DNA of 33,203 nucleotides from an uncultured Gammaproteobacteria bacterium (GCA_929200405.1 CAKMZF010000012.1:1-33203), one strand, 5' to 3'; shown: positions 10,457 to 20,612, numbered from the stretch's first letter. Made by a program: numbers and translations. Notes: generated by a model from the letters alone, not told the origin.

Positions 10457-11836
10457 CTAGAAAAAGCCAGCACTGACTTGGAACAGTTTTTCAACATACG
10501 GAATATCTTTCTTTGAGACGATAAACAAAATCACATGATCATCTTCTTCAATTACCGTATCGCCATGCGCTATCAGCACTTTCTCATTCCTGACAATTGC
10601 GCCTATTTTCACAGTACTTGGCAGTCCTAATTCCTTAATACTCCTACCAACGACTTGTGAGGTTTTCTCATCACCATGAGCAACAGCTTCTATAGCCTCT
10701 CCCTCACCTCTGCGAATGGAGTGAACTTTAGCAACATCGCCACGTCTGATCTGCGACAAAATACTACCGATAGTCGCCTGCTGAGGCGATATGACTAAAT
10801 CAATGGTACCTGAGGCCGAAATCATATCTACATAAGCCAATCGGTTAACCAAGGCCATGACTTTCTTGGCGCCAAATTTCTTCGCCAACATCGCTGAGAG
10901 AATGTTCGCCTCATCATCATTGGTAACTGAACAAAAAACGTCGATATCAGCGATATTCTCATCTTTGAGTAGCGCCTCATCCGCTGCATCTCCTGTTAAT
11001 ACAACGGTATTATCCAAAAACTCGGTAATCTTTCTGGCGTTATCAGGATCTCGCTCAATAAGTTTTACCCGATGTTTTTTCTGCAACGACTGCGCTAAAC
11101 GAGAGCCGATATTACCACCTCCAGCAATCATAATATGATCAGCGTCATCTTCTTTGCTACGCCATTCTTTCATTAGCTTACGGATGTTTTGCCTATCCGA
11201 GAGAAAGAAGACTTCGTCCCCTTCGGTAATTACCGTATCTCCTCGAGGATCAATGGATTTACCTTCTCGAAAAATAGCCGCCACTCGCGTTTCTATATTG
11301 GGTAAATGTTCAGCAAGGTCTTTTAAAGCATGACCGTTCATATCTCCATCTTGATCAGCTCGAACGCCAACTAAGCCTACTCGACCTTTGGAGAAATCCA
11401 GCACTTGAAAGGCACCGGGGTGAGTAATTAACGCTTTTATGTGATCGGTCACTAATTGCTCAGGATTAATCAGTACGTCAATCGGCAACATTTTTTTACT
11501 AAAAATATTAGTATGATAATTTTGATATGGCAAACCGCGCACTCTAGCAATACGCTTAGGGGTACGATGTAGTGTGTACGAGAGATAGCAAGCGATCATA
11601 TTGACTTCATCATTACTGGTAACTGCCACCAGCATGTCAGCATCTTCTATACCTGCATCTTCTAGCACATGTGGGTGGCTACCATGGCCTTCTATCACTT
11701 TTAAATCATAGCGCTGTTGTAGCATAGACAACGCTCGAAAGTCATTATCAACAACAGTGACATCATTGCCCTCTTCGCAGAGCCTTCTAGAAACAGAACT
11801 GCCAACTTGCCCAGCACCAATTACTACTACTTTCAT
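10457..11836 (-). CDS. trkA: Trk potassium uptake regulatory subunit TrkA
   Basis: Two RCK domains: MKVVVIGAGQVGSSVSRRLCEEGNDVTVVD and IMIAGGGNIGSRLAQSLQKKHRVKLIERD. Confidence 0.96.
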   Translation of the reverse strand: MKVVVIGAGQVGSSVSRRLCEEGNDVTVVDNDFRALSMLQQRYDLKVIEGHGSHPHVLEDAGIEDADMLVAVTSNDEVNMIACYLSYTLHRTPKRIARVRGLPYQNYHTNIFSKKMLPIDVLINPEQLVTDHIKALITHPGAFQVLDFSKGRVGLVGVRADQDGDMNGHALKDLAEHLPNIETRVAAIFREGKSIDPRGDTVITEGDEVFFLSDRQNIRKLMKEWRSKEDDADHIMIAGGGNIGSRLAQSLQKKHRVKLIERDPDNARKITEFLDNTVVLTGDAADEALLKDENIADIDVFCSVTNDDEANILSAMLAKKFGAKKVMALVNRLAYVDMISASGTIDLVISPQQATIGSILSQIRRGDVAKVHSIRRGEGEAIEAVAHGDEKTSQVVGRSIKELGLPSTVKIGAIVRNEKVLIAHGDTVIEEDDHVILFIVSKKDIPYVEKLFQVSAGFF

Positions 11837-11930
11837 ATATGCATCTCATTCACATTTCTGATACAACTGATACAATCGCCATATGGCAACATTGTGTCAC
11901 CAACATTTATACTAAAACGGATTTTCAAAC

Positions 11931-13343
11931 TCAAATTGACTTGGGATCAATATCTAACGATCTTAGTTTCCGATATAAATTCGTTCGCTCCATACCGACC
12001 TTATCGGCCAACTTGGCGACATTGCCATCGCATACCTTAAACTGTCTCAAGAAGTACTCTCTCTCAAAGGCTTCTCTTGCCTCTTTTAATGGCAAGTGGA
12101 GCGGGATTTCAGAAAAATGCGTCATAGTATCATTCGGAGATAGTCGAATCGCATCATCAACTACCTCTAATTTCACTTCAGTATCGTCAGAAGAAATCAG
12201 CAATCGCTGCACCAAATTTTTCAACTCACGAATATTACCAGGCCAATGGTGCTGTCTAAGCCGGTTTAAAGACGCTACCGTAAATTTACGAAACGGCAGT
12301 TGCTCGGTATCACAAAAATATTTGACGTAATGCATCACCAAGTCTGGTACATCTTCTAAGTGATCTCTTAAAGGCTGGATAGATATCGGCATGGTATTTA
12401 AATGATAGAGCAATGCTTCACTTAAATTGTTATTGCTGACAGATTGATTGGGTTGAAAACGACTAGTAGCAATCAAGCGAATATTAACGCTGGCATCTTG
12501 CAGTCCGTTATCACGAATCAGACGCCCAGTCTCCAAAACCTTCGCTAATCTCTGCTGTATTTCAATGGGCAGTCCTGTGATTTCACCTAGCAATAGAGTG
12601 CCATTATTGGCTAGCTCTATTTTTCCGTAGTGGATAACATCACTGGACTCATCCCCGAACAAGGCTCTTGAAAGCCCTTCAGCATTTGCTTCAGCAGAGC
12701 TAAACTCAATCAATGGACCTTGGTTACGTTGCGATTTATGGTGAATTTGCTTTGCCAATGTTCTTTTGCCAGTACCCAACTCTCCAATCAGAAACACCGA
12801 GGTATCTGTCTCCGCAGCATTATCCACCTCATTCATCAGCTGCACATGCTGAGGTGAGCTGCCGATAAGTTCCATGGTTTCTCCAGCGGCTTTCTTGAGC
12901 GTCTGAATTTCTTGCTTGAGATGGTAATTGTGAATATTACTCTCAACAACATGAAGCACCTCAGAGGAGGTCAATGGCTTTTCCAAGAACGCTACCGCAC
13001 CATATTTAATCGACTCTACAACGCTGTCGTATGTCGCATGACCAGACATCATAATGATTGGACAAGGTATCGCACCCTGTTCAGACCACTCTTTTACCAA
13101 TGAGGTTCCATCTAAGTCCGGCATCCAAATATCCAGCAAAATAGCATTGGGTTTTTGCTGAGTTAATGCCTGTCTTGCTTCAGCAGCATTATTGGCAGTG
13201 ACAACCTCATAGCCAATATCTTCTAAAATACCTTCTAGGGTAAAGCAAATATCGGGCTCATCATCGACGATGAGAATTAACTTTTTCTCAACCTCTAGCG
13301 GTCGATTCATTACGGTAGCGTTCGCGTGCACAGGATTCATCAT
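11931..13343 (-). CDS. ntrX: NtrX-like response regulator (receiver, degenerate AAA+, Fis-type HTH)
   Basis: Receiver LIVDDEPDI...LLDIWMPDLDG...MMSGHA...EKP, an AAA+ scaffold (GELGTGKRT, HHWPGNIRELKNLVQRL) and HTH GNVAKLADKVGMERTNLYRKLRSL. Adjacent to an NtrY-like kinase. Confidence 0.85.
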   Translation of the reverse strand: MMNPVHANATVMNRPLEVEKKLILIVDDEPDICFTLEGILEDIGYEVVTANNAAEARQALTQQKPNAILLDIWMPDLDGTSLVKEWSEQGAIPCPIIMMSGHATYDSVVESIKYGAVAFLEKPLTSSEVLHVVESNIHNYHLKQEIQTLKKAAGETMELIGSSPQHVQLMNEVDNAAETDTSVFLIGELGTGKRTLAKQIHHKSQRNQGPLIEFSSAEANAEGLSRALFGDESSDVIHYGKIELANNGTLLLGEITGLPIEIQQRLAKVLETGRLIRDNGLQDASVNIRLIATSRFQPNQSVSNNNLSEALLYHLNTMPISIQPLRDHLEDVPDLVMHYVKYFCDTEQLPFRKFTVASLNRLRQHHWPGNIRELKNLVQRLLISSDDTEVKLEVVDDAIRLSPNDTMTHFSEIPLHLPLKEAREAFEREYFLRQFKVCDGNVAKLADKVGMERTNLYRKLRSLDIDPKSI

Positions 13344-13470
13344 AATGTCCTAAGTGTATTACTTATCCCAGAGTTACTTTTGTTTACAACATCTATCATC
13401 ATAGCCTAGCTTTCTTTTGCACCAACAAGCATGATCGGCTAATCCTTAGCATATCAACATTCAGGCAAAA

Positions 13471-15717
13471 TTATTTTAACACGTCGTTAGATGATGCCAT
13501 TTTAGGCAACAGCATAACTATTTTAGCACCACCCACCACCTTGCTGGAACTAATATCAACAAAACCGTGGTGCTCTTCGACAATTTTCTTCACGACAGCC
13601 AGTCCCAAGCCCGTTCCTTTGACCTTTTGCGTTACATAAGGCTCAAAGTAGTCTGTACCTGTATCCAGTGAAAAACCGCTACCTGAGTCTTCTAATGATA
13701 GCTGCAACCATTCATCACCAGAATATTTTACCAGTTTTATCTCAGCGATGATTTTTTTCCGCTCACTTCGCATAATCGCTTCCACTGCATTTTTATATAG
13801 ATTATTTAACACTTGGCGAATTCGGCGGATATCAATCTTAATGCTTGGCATATCTTCAGCAATCTCTAGTACAAACTCAATAGAAGGATTGGCAGCCTGA
13901 AACAAGTAATGCACCTCTTTTGCTAGCTCGGGCAGGCTGGCGATTTCCGTTTTACTACTGGAAGTTTTGGCAAACTCACTAAATTCACCAACGATATCTT
14001 TAAGAGATGACACCTGTCGTGTGATCACATCAACACTTTTGCTCAACAGCTCTGCATTCTCATCTGTCAACTCAGCTGCCAGTTTCTTCTGCATTCGCTC
14101 TGCGGCAAGCTGTATCGGCGTTAATGGATTCTTCACCTCATGTGCGAGCCGCTGCGCCACCTCACCCCATGCCGCATTTCGCTGCGCTGAAACGAGTCCG
14201 GTAATATCATCAAACACAATAACCGAGCCTTGCTCATTGCGATTTTTATAGGGGATAGAGACTCGTGTGCCACGACACATTAATATCAATCTATTCAAGC
14301 CAATAGATAACTGTATTTCGTGACTCCAGTTTACGGAATCCGCAGAATGCTGATGAATTTTGCGAAGGAATGTTTTGATATGCTCCGGCTTACTAATCGG
14401 CTCTGGCATTCCCGGTAGCACCTCTTGATTCTCTTGCACTGGCACAGGCTCTTCTTCATCGGCATTAACACTTAACGCTGCCAACTTGCTGCCAATAAAA
14501 GGCTTGAGATCAAAGCTCAAAATAGATTTTGCTGCATCATTCACATCGTACAACATGCCATTGGCGCCCACCGTCAGCACACCAGCACTAAGTCTACCGA
14601 GAATAGTTTCTAAAAAGTTCTTCTGCTGTTCGATATACTTTTGGTTCAGAGCGAGTTTTTTCTGGGTTTCATCCAAGCTAGACGTCATCGCATTAAAGGA
14701 CGACACCAGCTCACCGAGTTCATCTGAGGACTCTATTTCCAGCTTTTTAACATAGTCACCACGCGCAACAGACCTTGTTCCTCTGGCCAAAGTCACAATA
14801 GGACGAGTGATATTATCGGATGCTCTCAGTGAGAAAAAAGTACCAACCAAAACTGCAAATAGCACCACAAACAGCAGAACCAACGAAAAAGTTTTTTTCA
14901 GAGGCTCTTTCAAATAACTCAGCTCTCGATAGCGTTCATAAGCATTGCTTACATCCTCTGCTAACTCGCTCTGCTCCGCTGAAATTGGAAAAACACCTTG
15001 CAATAGCGCTTTTCTAGAGCCTCCAATCACTTTAACAGCTCTAAATACCAAACCATAGGGCGCTATTTGCTCTAGCGTAAATTTAGTTGAGTTGACCGAT
15101 GCAAAGTCGCCCAACGATGATGTTGGAAACTTAGGTGGCCTCAGGTAGTTCGTATCTAAATTAACCGACGCTAGCAAGAAACCATTGGTTTCAAACATAT
15201 CTAACTGTAATGCCTCTGTTTGATCAAAAGCATCGGTTAGCTGATTTTGCAAATCTTGATTATTAACATCAAGCTGAAAAGCAACTCTGTCCATCTGGCG
15301 GGTGATCTCTCGACGTTGCAAGTTAATCGCCGTTTTAGACAAATCCAGAGATTTCTCTAGCGCTTCCTCCACCTCAACACTCACCCAGCTATCAATTCCT
15401 TTCTGTAAAAACTGATTGGAAAAGTAATAAACCATGCCCGCTGGTAGCAACGCTAGCAATGCAAAAATCAGCATTAACTTCCCTCGAAGCATTACCCCCA
15501 AATCTTTACGCAGATACGCCACGATAAGGTTAAATGTTTCAATGGCAACAATGATCACCAATATCACCAGCCCAATAACCGTCGCCGCCAACAAAGCACT
15601 AAAATAACGACCAAAAAGCGCGGTATTTTCAGTGGCGTTTGAGAGCAGGAATAACACGCCCACCAAGACGACAATTAAGAACCCTATCCCATAACGATAA
15701 AAAGGATGATGCCTCAT
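13471..15717 (-). CDS. ntrY: NtrY-like sensor histidine kinase
   Basis: N-terminal TM helices, a HAMP-like segment, PAS-like region, H-box RLAHEVKNPLTPIQLAAERMQKK, N-box LNNLYKNAVEAI, and G-boxes EDSGSGF and GTGLGLAVVKKIVEEHHG. Likely start at 15717 (MRHHPFYRYG), overlapping the DUF4390 stop as ATGA. Confidence 0.92.
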   Translation of the reverse strand: MRHHPFYRYGIGFLIVVLVGVLFLLSNATENTALFGRYFSALLAATVIGLVILVIIVAIETFNLIVAYLRKDLGVMLRGKLMLIFALLALLPAGMVYYFSNQFLQKGIDSWVSVEVEEALEKSLDLSKTAINLQRREITRQMDRVAFQLDVNNQDLQNQLTDAFDQTEALQLDMFETNGFLLASVNLDTNYLRPPKFPTSSLGDFASVNSTKFTLEQIAPYGLVFRAVKVIGGSRKALLQGVFPISAEQSELAEDVSNAYERYRELSYLKEPLKKTFSLVLLFVVLFAVLVGTFFSLRASDNITRPIVTLARGTRSVARGDYVKKLEIESSDELGELVSSFNAMTSSLDETQKKLALNQKYIEQQKNFLETILGRLSAGVLTVGANGMLYDVNDAAKSILSFDLKPFIGSKLAALSVNADEEEPVPVQENQEVLPGMPEPISKPEHIKTFLRKIHQHSADSVNWSHEIQLSIGLNRLILMCRGTRVSIPYKNRNEQGSVIVFDDITGLVSAQRNAAWGEVAQRLAHEVKNPLTPIQLAAERMQKKLAAELTDENAELLSKSVDVITRQVSSLKDIVGEFSEFAKTSSSKTEIASLPELAKEVHYLFQAANPSIEFVLEIAEDMPSIKIDIRRIRQVLNNLYKNAVEAIMRSERKKIIAEIKLVKYSGDEWLQLSLEDSGSGFSLDTGTDYFEPYVTQKVKGTGLGLAVVKKIVEEHHGFVDISSSKVVGGAKIVMLLPKMASSNDVLK

Positions 15718-16397
15718 ATAACTAAAGCCCAATCTATCCAATCAGAATCGACCTGCCAACTATTATTGGCAAAAGCATAAGGTCGCAAGGGTGCCGGCAA
15801 GGCATCAACATCTAAGCGTAGTCTTGCCTGCAATCTAATCGACTTATTTTTATTCGTCTCTGGCAGCGCTTTCTTAAAACTAACAGCGTAGGTCTCAACA
15901 GCGATAATAAAAGTCAGCGCTGAAGCTAATGTCGGATAGCTATCGGTAATCGACTGTTCAAGATTATCTGTAAATGTATGTTTGAGGGAATAATGCCTAA
16001 GCAAGGCATGGTAACGCAATTCAATTAACTGAGAGGTTTGACCTAAAGTTTTTTGACCAAACCAAGCATCACGATCTACCACCTGACAATCGAACACAAA
16101 TGTTAATGGCACGCTATTTTGCAGCGCCTCTACTACCACATCTGCTAGAGCTATTTGTGATCTAAAACGAAATAATGCTCCAATTCTATCGTCATGAACA
16201 CTACCGAAGGCATTAACAATGGTAATGCTAGAGCTTTTAGGGTTTCTTATCTCTGTCTTTGAGGCAAGTTGCTGCTGAGCACCTGCGGCCTGCCCCATCA
16301 ATAACAATGGCACGCTCATAGCAGAAGCAGCATAAACCCCATACTGACAAAATATTCTTCTGGTTGAGTTTTTGCGCCGAAGTTGCAAAGCGACCAC
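15714..16397 (-). CDS. DUF4390 domain-containing protein
   Basis: ALLRHYSLKHTFTDNLEQS...ALTFI, LRLDVDALPAPLRPYAFANNSWQVDSDWIDW. Located between rsmB and ntrY, as is usual for this family. Confidence 0.8.
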   Translation of the reverse strand: MVALQLRRKNSTRRIFCQYGVYAASAMSVPLLLMGQAAGAQQQLASKTEIRNPKSSSITIVNAFGSVHDDRIGALFRFRSQIALADVVVEALQNSVPLTFVFDCQVVDRDAWFGQKTLGQTSQLIELRYHALLRHYSLKHTFTDNLEQSITDSYPTLASALTFIIAVETYAVSFKKALPETNKNKSIRLQARLRLDVDALPAPLRPYAFANNSWQVDSDWIDWALVI

Positions 16398-16400
16398 TCC

Positions 16401-18014
16401 TCACACTGGTTTTTTTAAAAGCGAATAAAAGAAACCATCCATTCTAGGTTGCTCAGGTTTGAAATCAAGGCCATCAATATCTGTCGTCTCTGCTTGCGGC
16501 ATTAACCCAGCTTGCTGATCAGGATAAATAATACTGCCCAATGTCTGCTCACCATTAACACTGAAATAAGGCGCTTTCAGGGGCAATACATCCGCTGTTT
16601 GTTGCTGCAAAAAATCAGTCAACACATCAGTCGTTTCAGCCCTAAGATAAGAACAGGTGATATACACTAAATAGCCATTTGGCTTGAGCTTAGGCCATAA
16701 ATTTTTGAGAATAGTTTGCTGAGCTTTTTGGGCATTCATCACTGTTTTTGGCACTCTAAGATGCTTAATATCTGGATGCCGTCGAATAACACCTATCGCA
16801 GAACAAGGCGCATCTAAAACAATGCAATCATACTGCATTTGCTCAGCATAAAAATCTTCATCAGCATTCGCTAAATCTGCCTGTGCAATTTTGACCACCA
16901 TATCTTGTCGCATCAGATTTTCACGCATCCGCTCTAGTCTTGCCACGGATTGATCGACTGCGGTAATCTGCCAATCAGGCCATCTCTCTGCCATAAGCGA
17001 GGTCTTACCGCCCGGTGCTGCACAGGCATCTAGCACCTCTGCATTTGCAGGCAAATCTGCTGAAACTTCAGTCAACACGTCAGCCAATACCTGTGCACTT
17101 ATATCTTGCACGGTAACGTGCTTGCCACCCAGCTCCAAAGCATTAACGATATTTACATGAGGCGGCAATAAAAAAGCCGAGTTAATCTCAGCAGATTGTT
17201 GCAACTTGATACCAGCGTCTGCAAATTCTTCCATAACCATCGTTTGGTAATTTGGACTTACTCTCATCCAAGTCGCCGGAGTCTCATCATTTGCCTGTAA
17301 AACCGAGACTAGCTTCTCTGACCCTCCGTTGGCACATGAGTCCGCTATCGCCTCTACTAACCAGTTGGGATGTGTTTTTAACCCCGGCACCAATAACGCT
17401 TCACTGTCTGCCTTATCAGCAACGCATTTGCGCAAAACTGCATTAATCAAACCTGCTGCTCTAGGCTTTCCGACTTGCTTAGCAGCCTCCACCAAAGTGT
17501 TAATTACCACATAATCTGGTTGTCGCATAATATGAAATTGATAAATTCCCATCGCCAAGATCACATTGAGTATTTGATCTTTCGGAGAGATATCGCTTTC
17601 CAAATGTCGGCTATATAAAGGTTCCAGCGCCAAATTCCAGCGCAGCACACCCTGCACAAGATGCGTTAGCAGGCCTTGATCTCGGCTATGGATAGCAGCT
17701 CGAGATGCTTCAAATACGCTATCTAAACTTTGACGCTGATTAAGCACCTTGTGTAAAATTTGCGCAGCCACTACCCTGACTTTAATACCTTTTTGACTAT
17801 TATCATCAGAGGATTGATAACTAATATTATTTGTCGTTTCGGCATCTGTTGATGCACTTGCGGTTTGATTGGCTGGAAACTTGGCTTTGCTTTGCAAAGT
17901 TGTTCGGGCGCGATCGTAATAGGTCGAACTACTAGGCTTGCCATCCGTCGATTTTTTTGAAGTACTCGTACACGATTTTTTAATCGACTTTTTTTTAAGA
18001 GTTAGCTTAGCCAA
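16401..18014 (-). CDS. rsmB: 16S rRNA (cytosine-967 C5) methyltransferase
   Basis: NusB-like N domain, then VLDACAAPGGKTSLMAE, VLDAPCSAIGVIRRHPDIKHLR and LVYITCSYLRAE. The start at 18014 is a TTG overlapping the end of fmt. Confidence 0.93.
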   Translation of the reverse strand: MAKLTLKKKSIKKSCTSTSKKSTDGKPSSSTYYDRARTTLQSKAKFPANQTASASTDAETTNNISYQSSDDNSQKGIKVRVVAAQILHKVLNQRQSLDSVFEASRAAIHSRDQGLLTHLVQGVLRWNLALEPLYSRHLESDISPKDQILNVILAMGIYQFHIMRQPDYVVINTLVEAAKQVGKPRAAGLINAVLRKCVADKADSEALLVPGLKTHPNWLVEAIADSCANGGSEKLVSVLQANDETPATWMRVSPNYQTMVMEEFADAGIKLQQSAEINSAFLLPPHVNIVNALELGGKHVTVQDISAQVLADVLTEVSADLPANAEVLDACAAPGGKTSLMAERWPDWQITAVDQSVARLERMRENLMRQDMVVKIAQADLANADEDFYAEQMQYDCIVLDAPCSAIGVIRRHPDIKHLRVPKTVMNAQKAQQTILKNLWPKLKPNGYLVYITCSYLRAETTDVLTDFLQQQTADVLPLKAPYFSVNGEQTLGSIIYPDQQAGLMPQAETTDIDGLDFKPEQPRMDGFFYSLLKKPV

Positions 18015-18960
18015 ATTGCATACCTAACAGCGCTCTACCATTGGCAAAATCTTTGGCGAGCATTTTGGCTTTACTGGGTGGCTGCAACATAATAATTCTC
18101 AAACATCCCAGACCTGTTGCCACGGTAATCCCTTCACCATTGGTTTCCAATATCTCACCTGGTTGAGCATCATCATTCTTTGAATTGTTTGAAGCATCAT
18201 CAACCACTTCCGCCTGCCACAGTCGCAGAGGCTGCTCTTGCCACATAGTATAAGCCACCGGCCAAGGTTGAAAAGCCCTAATTTTTCGCTGTATGACTGC
18301 TGCTGGTTGCTGCCAATTAATTCGCGCCTCGGTTTTTTTAAGCTTATGAGCATAAAGTTCACCCATCTGTTGCTGCGCTGCAGCTTGTATTTCTCCGCTA
18401 ACAATAGAAGTAATGCTATCCGCTAACAACCGTCCGCCAAGTTCTGCCAATTGATCGTGTAGTTGCATGGATGTCACTTGCTCATCAATCGCCAAACTAG
18501 CCGAGGCAAAAACTGGCCCGGTATCTAAACCCTTATCCATTTGCATAATACATACACCCGTTTCGGCATCACCTGCCTCTATCGCTCTCTGAATGGGTGC
18601 TGCACCGCGCCACCTAGGCAATAACGAGCCATGAACATTTATACAACCTTTCTTAGGTGTTTGTAATACCGCCTCTGGTAGCAATAAACCATAGGCCACC
18701 ACCACCATAATATCTGCTTGGTAGCTTGCAAGCTTTTCCTGCACATCCGTTTGTTTTAGCGACAACGGCTGCTCTACTAGGTAATTATGCTCTAACGCAA
18801 AAGCTTTGACAGAACTAGGCTGTAGCTGTTGCCCACGACCTTTGGGACGATCTGGCTGGGTATACACAGCCACTATTTCAACATCCTGCTGCTGATGCAA
18901 CGCCGCCAAACTGACTTTCGCAAACTCAGGCGTGCCAGCAAATATTACCCGAATAGTCAT
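18007..18960 (-). CDS. fmt: Methionyl-tRNA formyltransferase
   Basis: RVIFAGTPEFAKVSLAAL, INVHGSLLPRWRGAAPIQRAIEAGDAETGVCIMQMDKGLDTGPV. Confidence 0.98.
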   Translation of the reverse strand: MTIRVIFAGTPEFAKVSLAALHQQQDVEIVAVYTQPDRPKGRGQQLQPSSVKAFALEHNYLVEQPLSLKQTDVQEKLASYQADIMVVVAYGLLLPEAVLQTPKKGCINVHGSLLPRWRGAAPIQRAIEAGDAETGVCIMQMDKGLDTGPVFASASLAIDEQVTSMQLHDQLAELGGRLLADSITSIVSGEIQAAAQQQMGELYAHKLKKTEARINWQQPAAVIQRKIRAFQPWPVAYTMWQEQPLRLWQAEVVDDASNNSKNDDAQPGEILETNGEGITVATGLGCLRIIMLQPPSKAKMLAKDFANGRALLGMQFG

Positions 18961-18992
18961 TTAATTAAGCCTTTTTAGCATAATTATCAGCG

Positions 18993-19514
18993 TTAATCAG
19001 CGGTAGCTGGTTGCTGGCGTTCTTTACTAATTCTTTTCATTAATTTGATTGCCTTATCTCTCTTAATATCAGAAAGATAGTCTACAAAGAGCCGCCCATT
19101 AAGATGATCAATTTCATGCTGAATACAAATCGCTAAAATACCATCGGCTTCCAACTCATGCTTTTTCCCATCAACGTCTTGATATTGCACTGTAATACAC
19201 TCAGCTCGCTGCACCTCCTCATAGTATTCAGGGACTGACAGGCAACCCTCCCGATGAACCGTCTTCCCTGATTTATCAGTAATTTCTGGGTTTACAAATA
19301 CCTGCGGAGCATTTTGCTCCTCAGAAACATCCACCGTAATCACTCTCTTGGTGACATTCACTTGTATCGCTGCCAAGCCAATACCTTCATTCTTGTACAT
19401 AGTTTCAATCATATTCTCAGCAAATAATTTGAGGTTTTCATCAAAATTTTGCACAGGTAGCGCTTTTTTTCTTAGCCTAGGGTCAGGAAATTGTAGTATA
19501 TTTAATAAAGCCAT
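18993..19514 (-). CDS. def: Peptide deformylase
   Basis: Motifs GIGLAAIQV, EGCLSVPEYYEEVQRAE and QHEIDHLNGRLFVDYLS. The canonical GLAAPQ motif reads GLAAIQ here. Confidence 0.97.
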   Translation of the reverse strand: MALLNILQFPDPRLRKKALPVQNFDENLKLFAENMIETMYKNEGIGLAAIQVNVTKRVITVDVSEEQNAPQVFVNPEITDKSGKTVHREGCLSVPEYYEEVQRAECITVQYQDVDGKKHELEADGILAICIQHEIDHLNGRLFVDYLSDIKRDKAIKLMKRISKERQQPATAD

Positions 19515-19616
19515 GTTTTGTTGATTTCAGTAGTGTGCAATTAATATAAAGAACATGATATCATTTAAGAAAAACTAAATAATTCACCCTCTCACTAGAT
19601 TAATCAGGATACCATT

Positions 19617-20576
19617 ATGTTGGGCTCTCGACCATTTTATCAAGCCAATTTACGCTCAAATATACTTCATTCTTTACTATTCTCTGGTTTTCTAGTTATT
19701 TTGAGTGGCTGCGCTCACAAAGACTCACCTAGGACTACAACCGAAAACTCTGCCATCATTGGCAACGCCAAAGTACAAAAATTTGACCATCAAAGATTCA
19801 TCAACACATCTGAATTCAAGTTACCCAACTCTAACATCTCCAATAGAATCCCTAGAGTCAAAACCTCACTAAGCTCAGGTCAAAAAGGCAGCAAATCAAC
19901 TTTCAGCGGAAACATCCCTCCCTTCATTTTGATAGAGTCCGACGAAGTGAACCAATGGCGCTTCGCCACTGTAAAAGCGCCAGCTGGCGGCAGAAGTTTA
20001 TTCGCAGCCCCAATGCGACTTCCTATTTCTACAACAGTCCCCATTGGCGAATACATTGTTATTCGCCCTGTTAGCCAGATACAAAATGATCCTGCAGCTA
20101 AACAACCACAGGCCTATTTATTTAAAGTTATCACCAGTGCCTCAGCTGAAAAGAATCGCGGTAATTTACTAACCTTGCGAAATAGCATTTCTCCGGCCAA
20201 ACCAAATGACTGGATCGTCCCAATAGACTATCTTGACCAAACAGATATTGGCATATCTAGCGTTATTGGTAATATAGGCGAAATTTCTATATTAGATATT
20301 GTTCCCAGACGCTCGTTTGGCAGCAATGGCCATATCGCCATCATTAACGCTGGGGTACAACAGGGGCTAAGCGTTAATGACACATTCGCCGCACATGCTG
20401 GCCGTATGGAAGGAAACCACGGCCGCGCTATCCGTGATGGTCGAGACATTCAACCAGAAGGCAATGCAAAGCTGGTTATTATCCAATCGTCTTACAACTA
20501 CGCATTAGCAGAGATCCAACAATCCAATCAACCTATTGTTGCAGGTGATATTTTGTTGCCTCTATCACAGAAATAA
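19617..20576 (+). CDS. Predicted lipoprotein, LysM-protein-like, upstream of dprA
   Basis: Signal peptide and lipobox (LVILSGCAHKD). The C-terminal half (GEISILDIVPRR...HIAIINAGVQQGLSVNDTFAAH...AKLVIIQSSYNYALAEIQQSNQPIVAGDILL) resembles the C-terminal region of the LysM protein usually upstream of dprA. Confidence 0.6.
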   Translation: MLGSRPFYQANLRSNILHSLLFSGFLVILSGCAHKDSPRTTTENSAIIGNAKVQKFDHQRFINTSEFKLPNSNISNRIPRVKTSLSSGQKGSKSTFSGNIPPFILIESDEVNQWRFATVKAPAGGRSLFAAPMRLPISTTVPIGEYIVIRPVSQIQNDPAAKQPQAYLFKVITSASAEKNRGNLLTLRNSISPAKPNDWIVPIDYLDQTDIGISSVIGNIGEISILDIVPRRSFGSNGHIAIINAGVQQGLSVNDTFAAHAGRMEGNHGRAIRDGRDIQPEGNAKLVIIQSSYNYALAEIQQSNQPIVAGDILLPLSQK

Positions 20577-20612
20577 CTCGCTCTGCGCTAACATGGGTTT
20601 ATAACCACAGCC

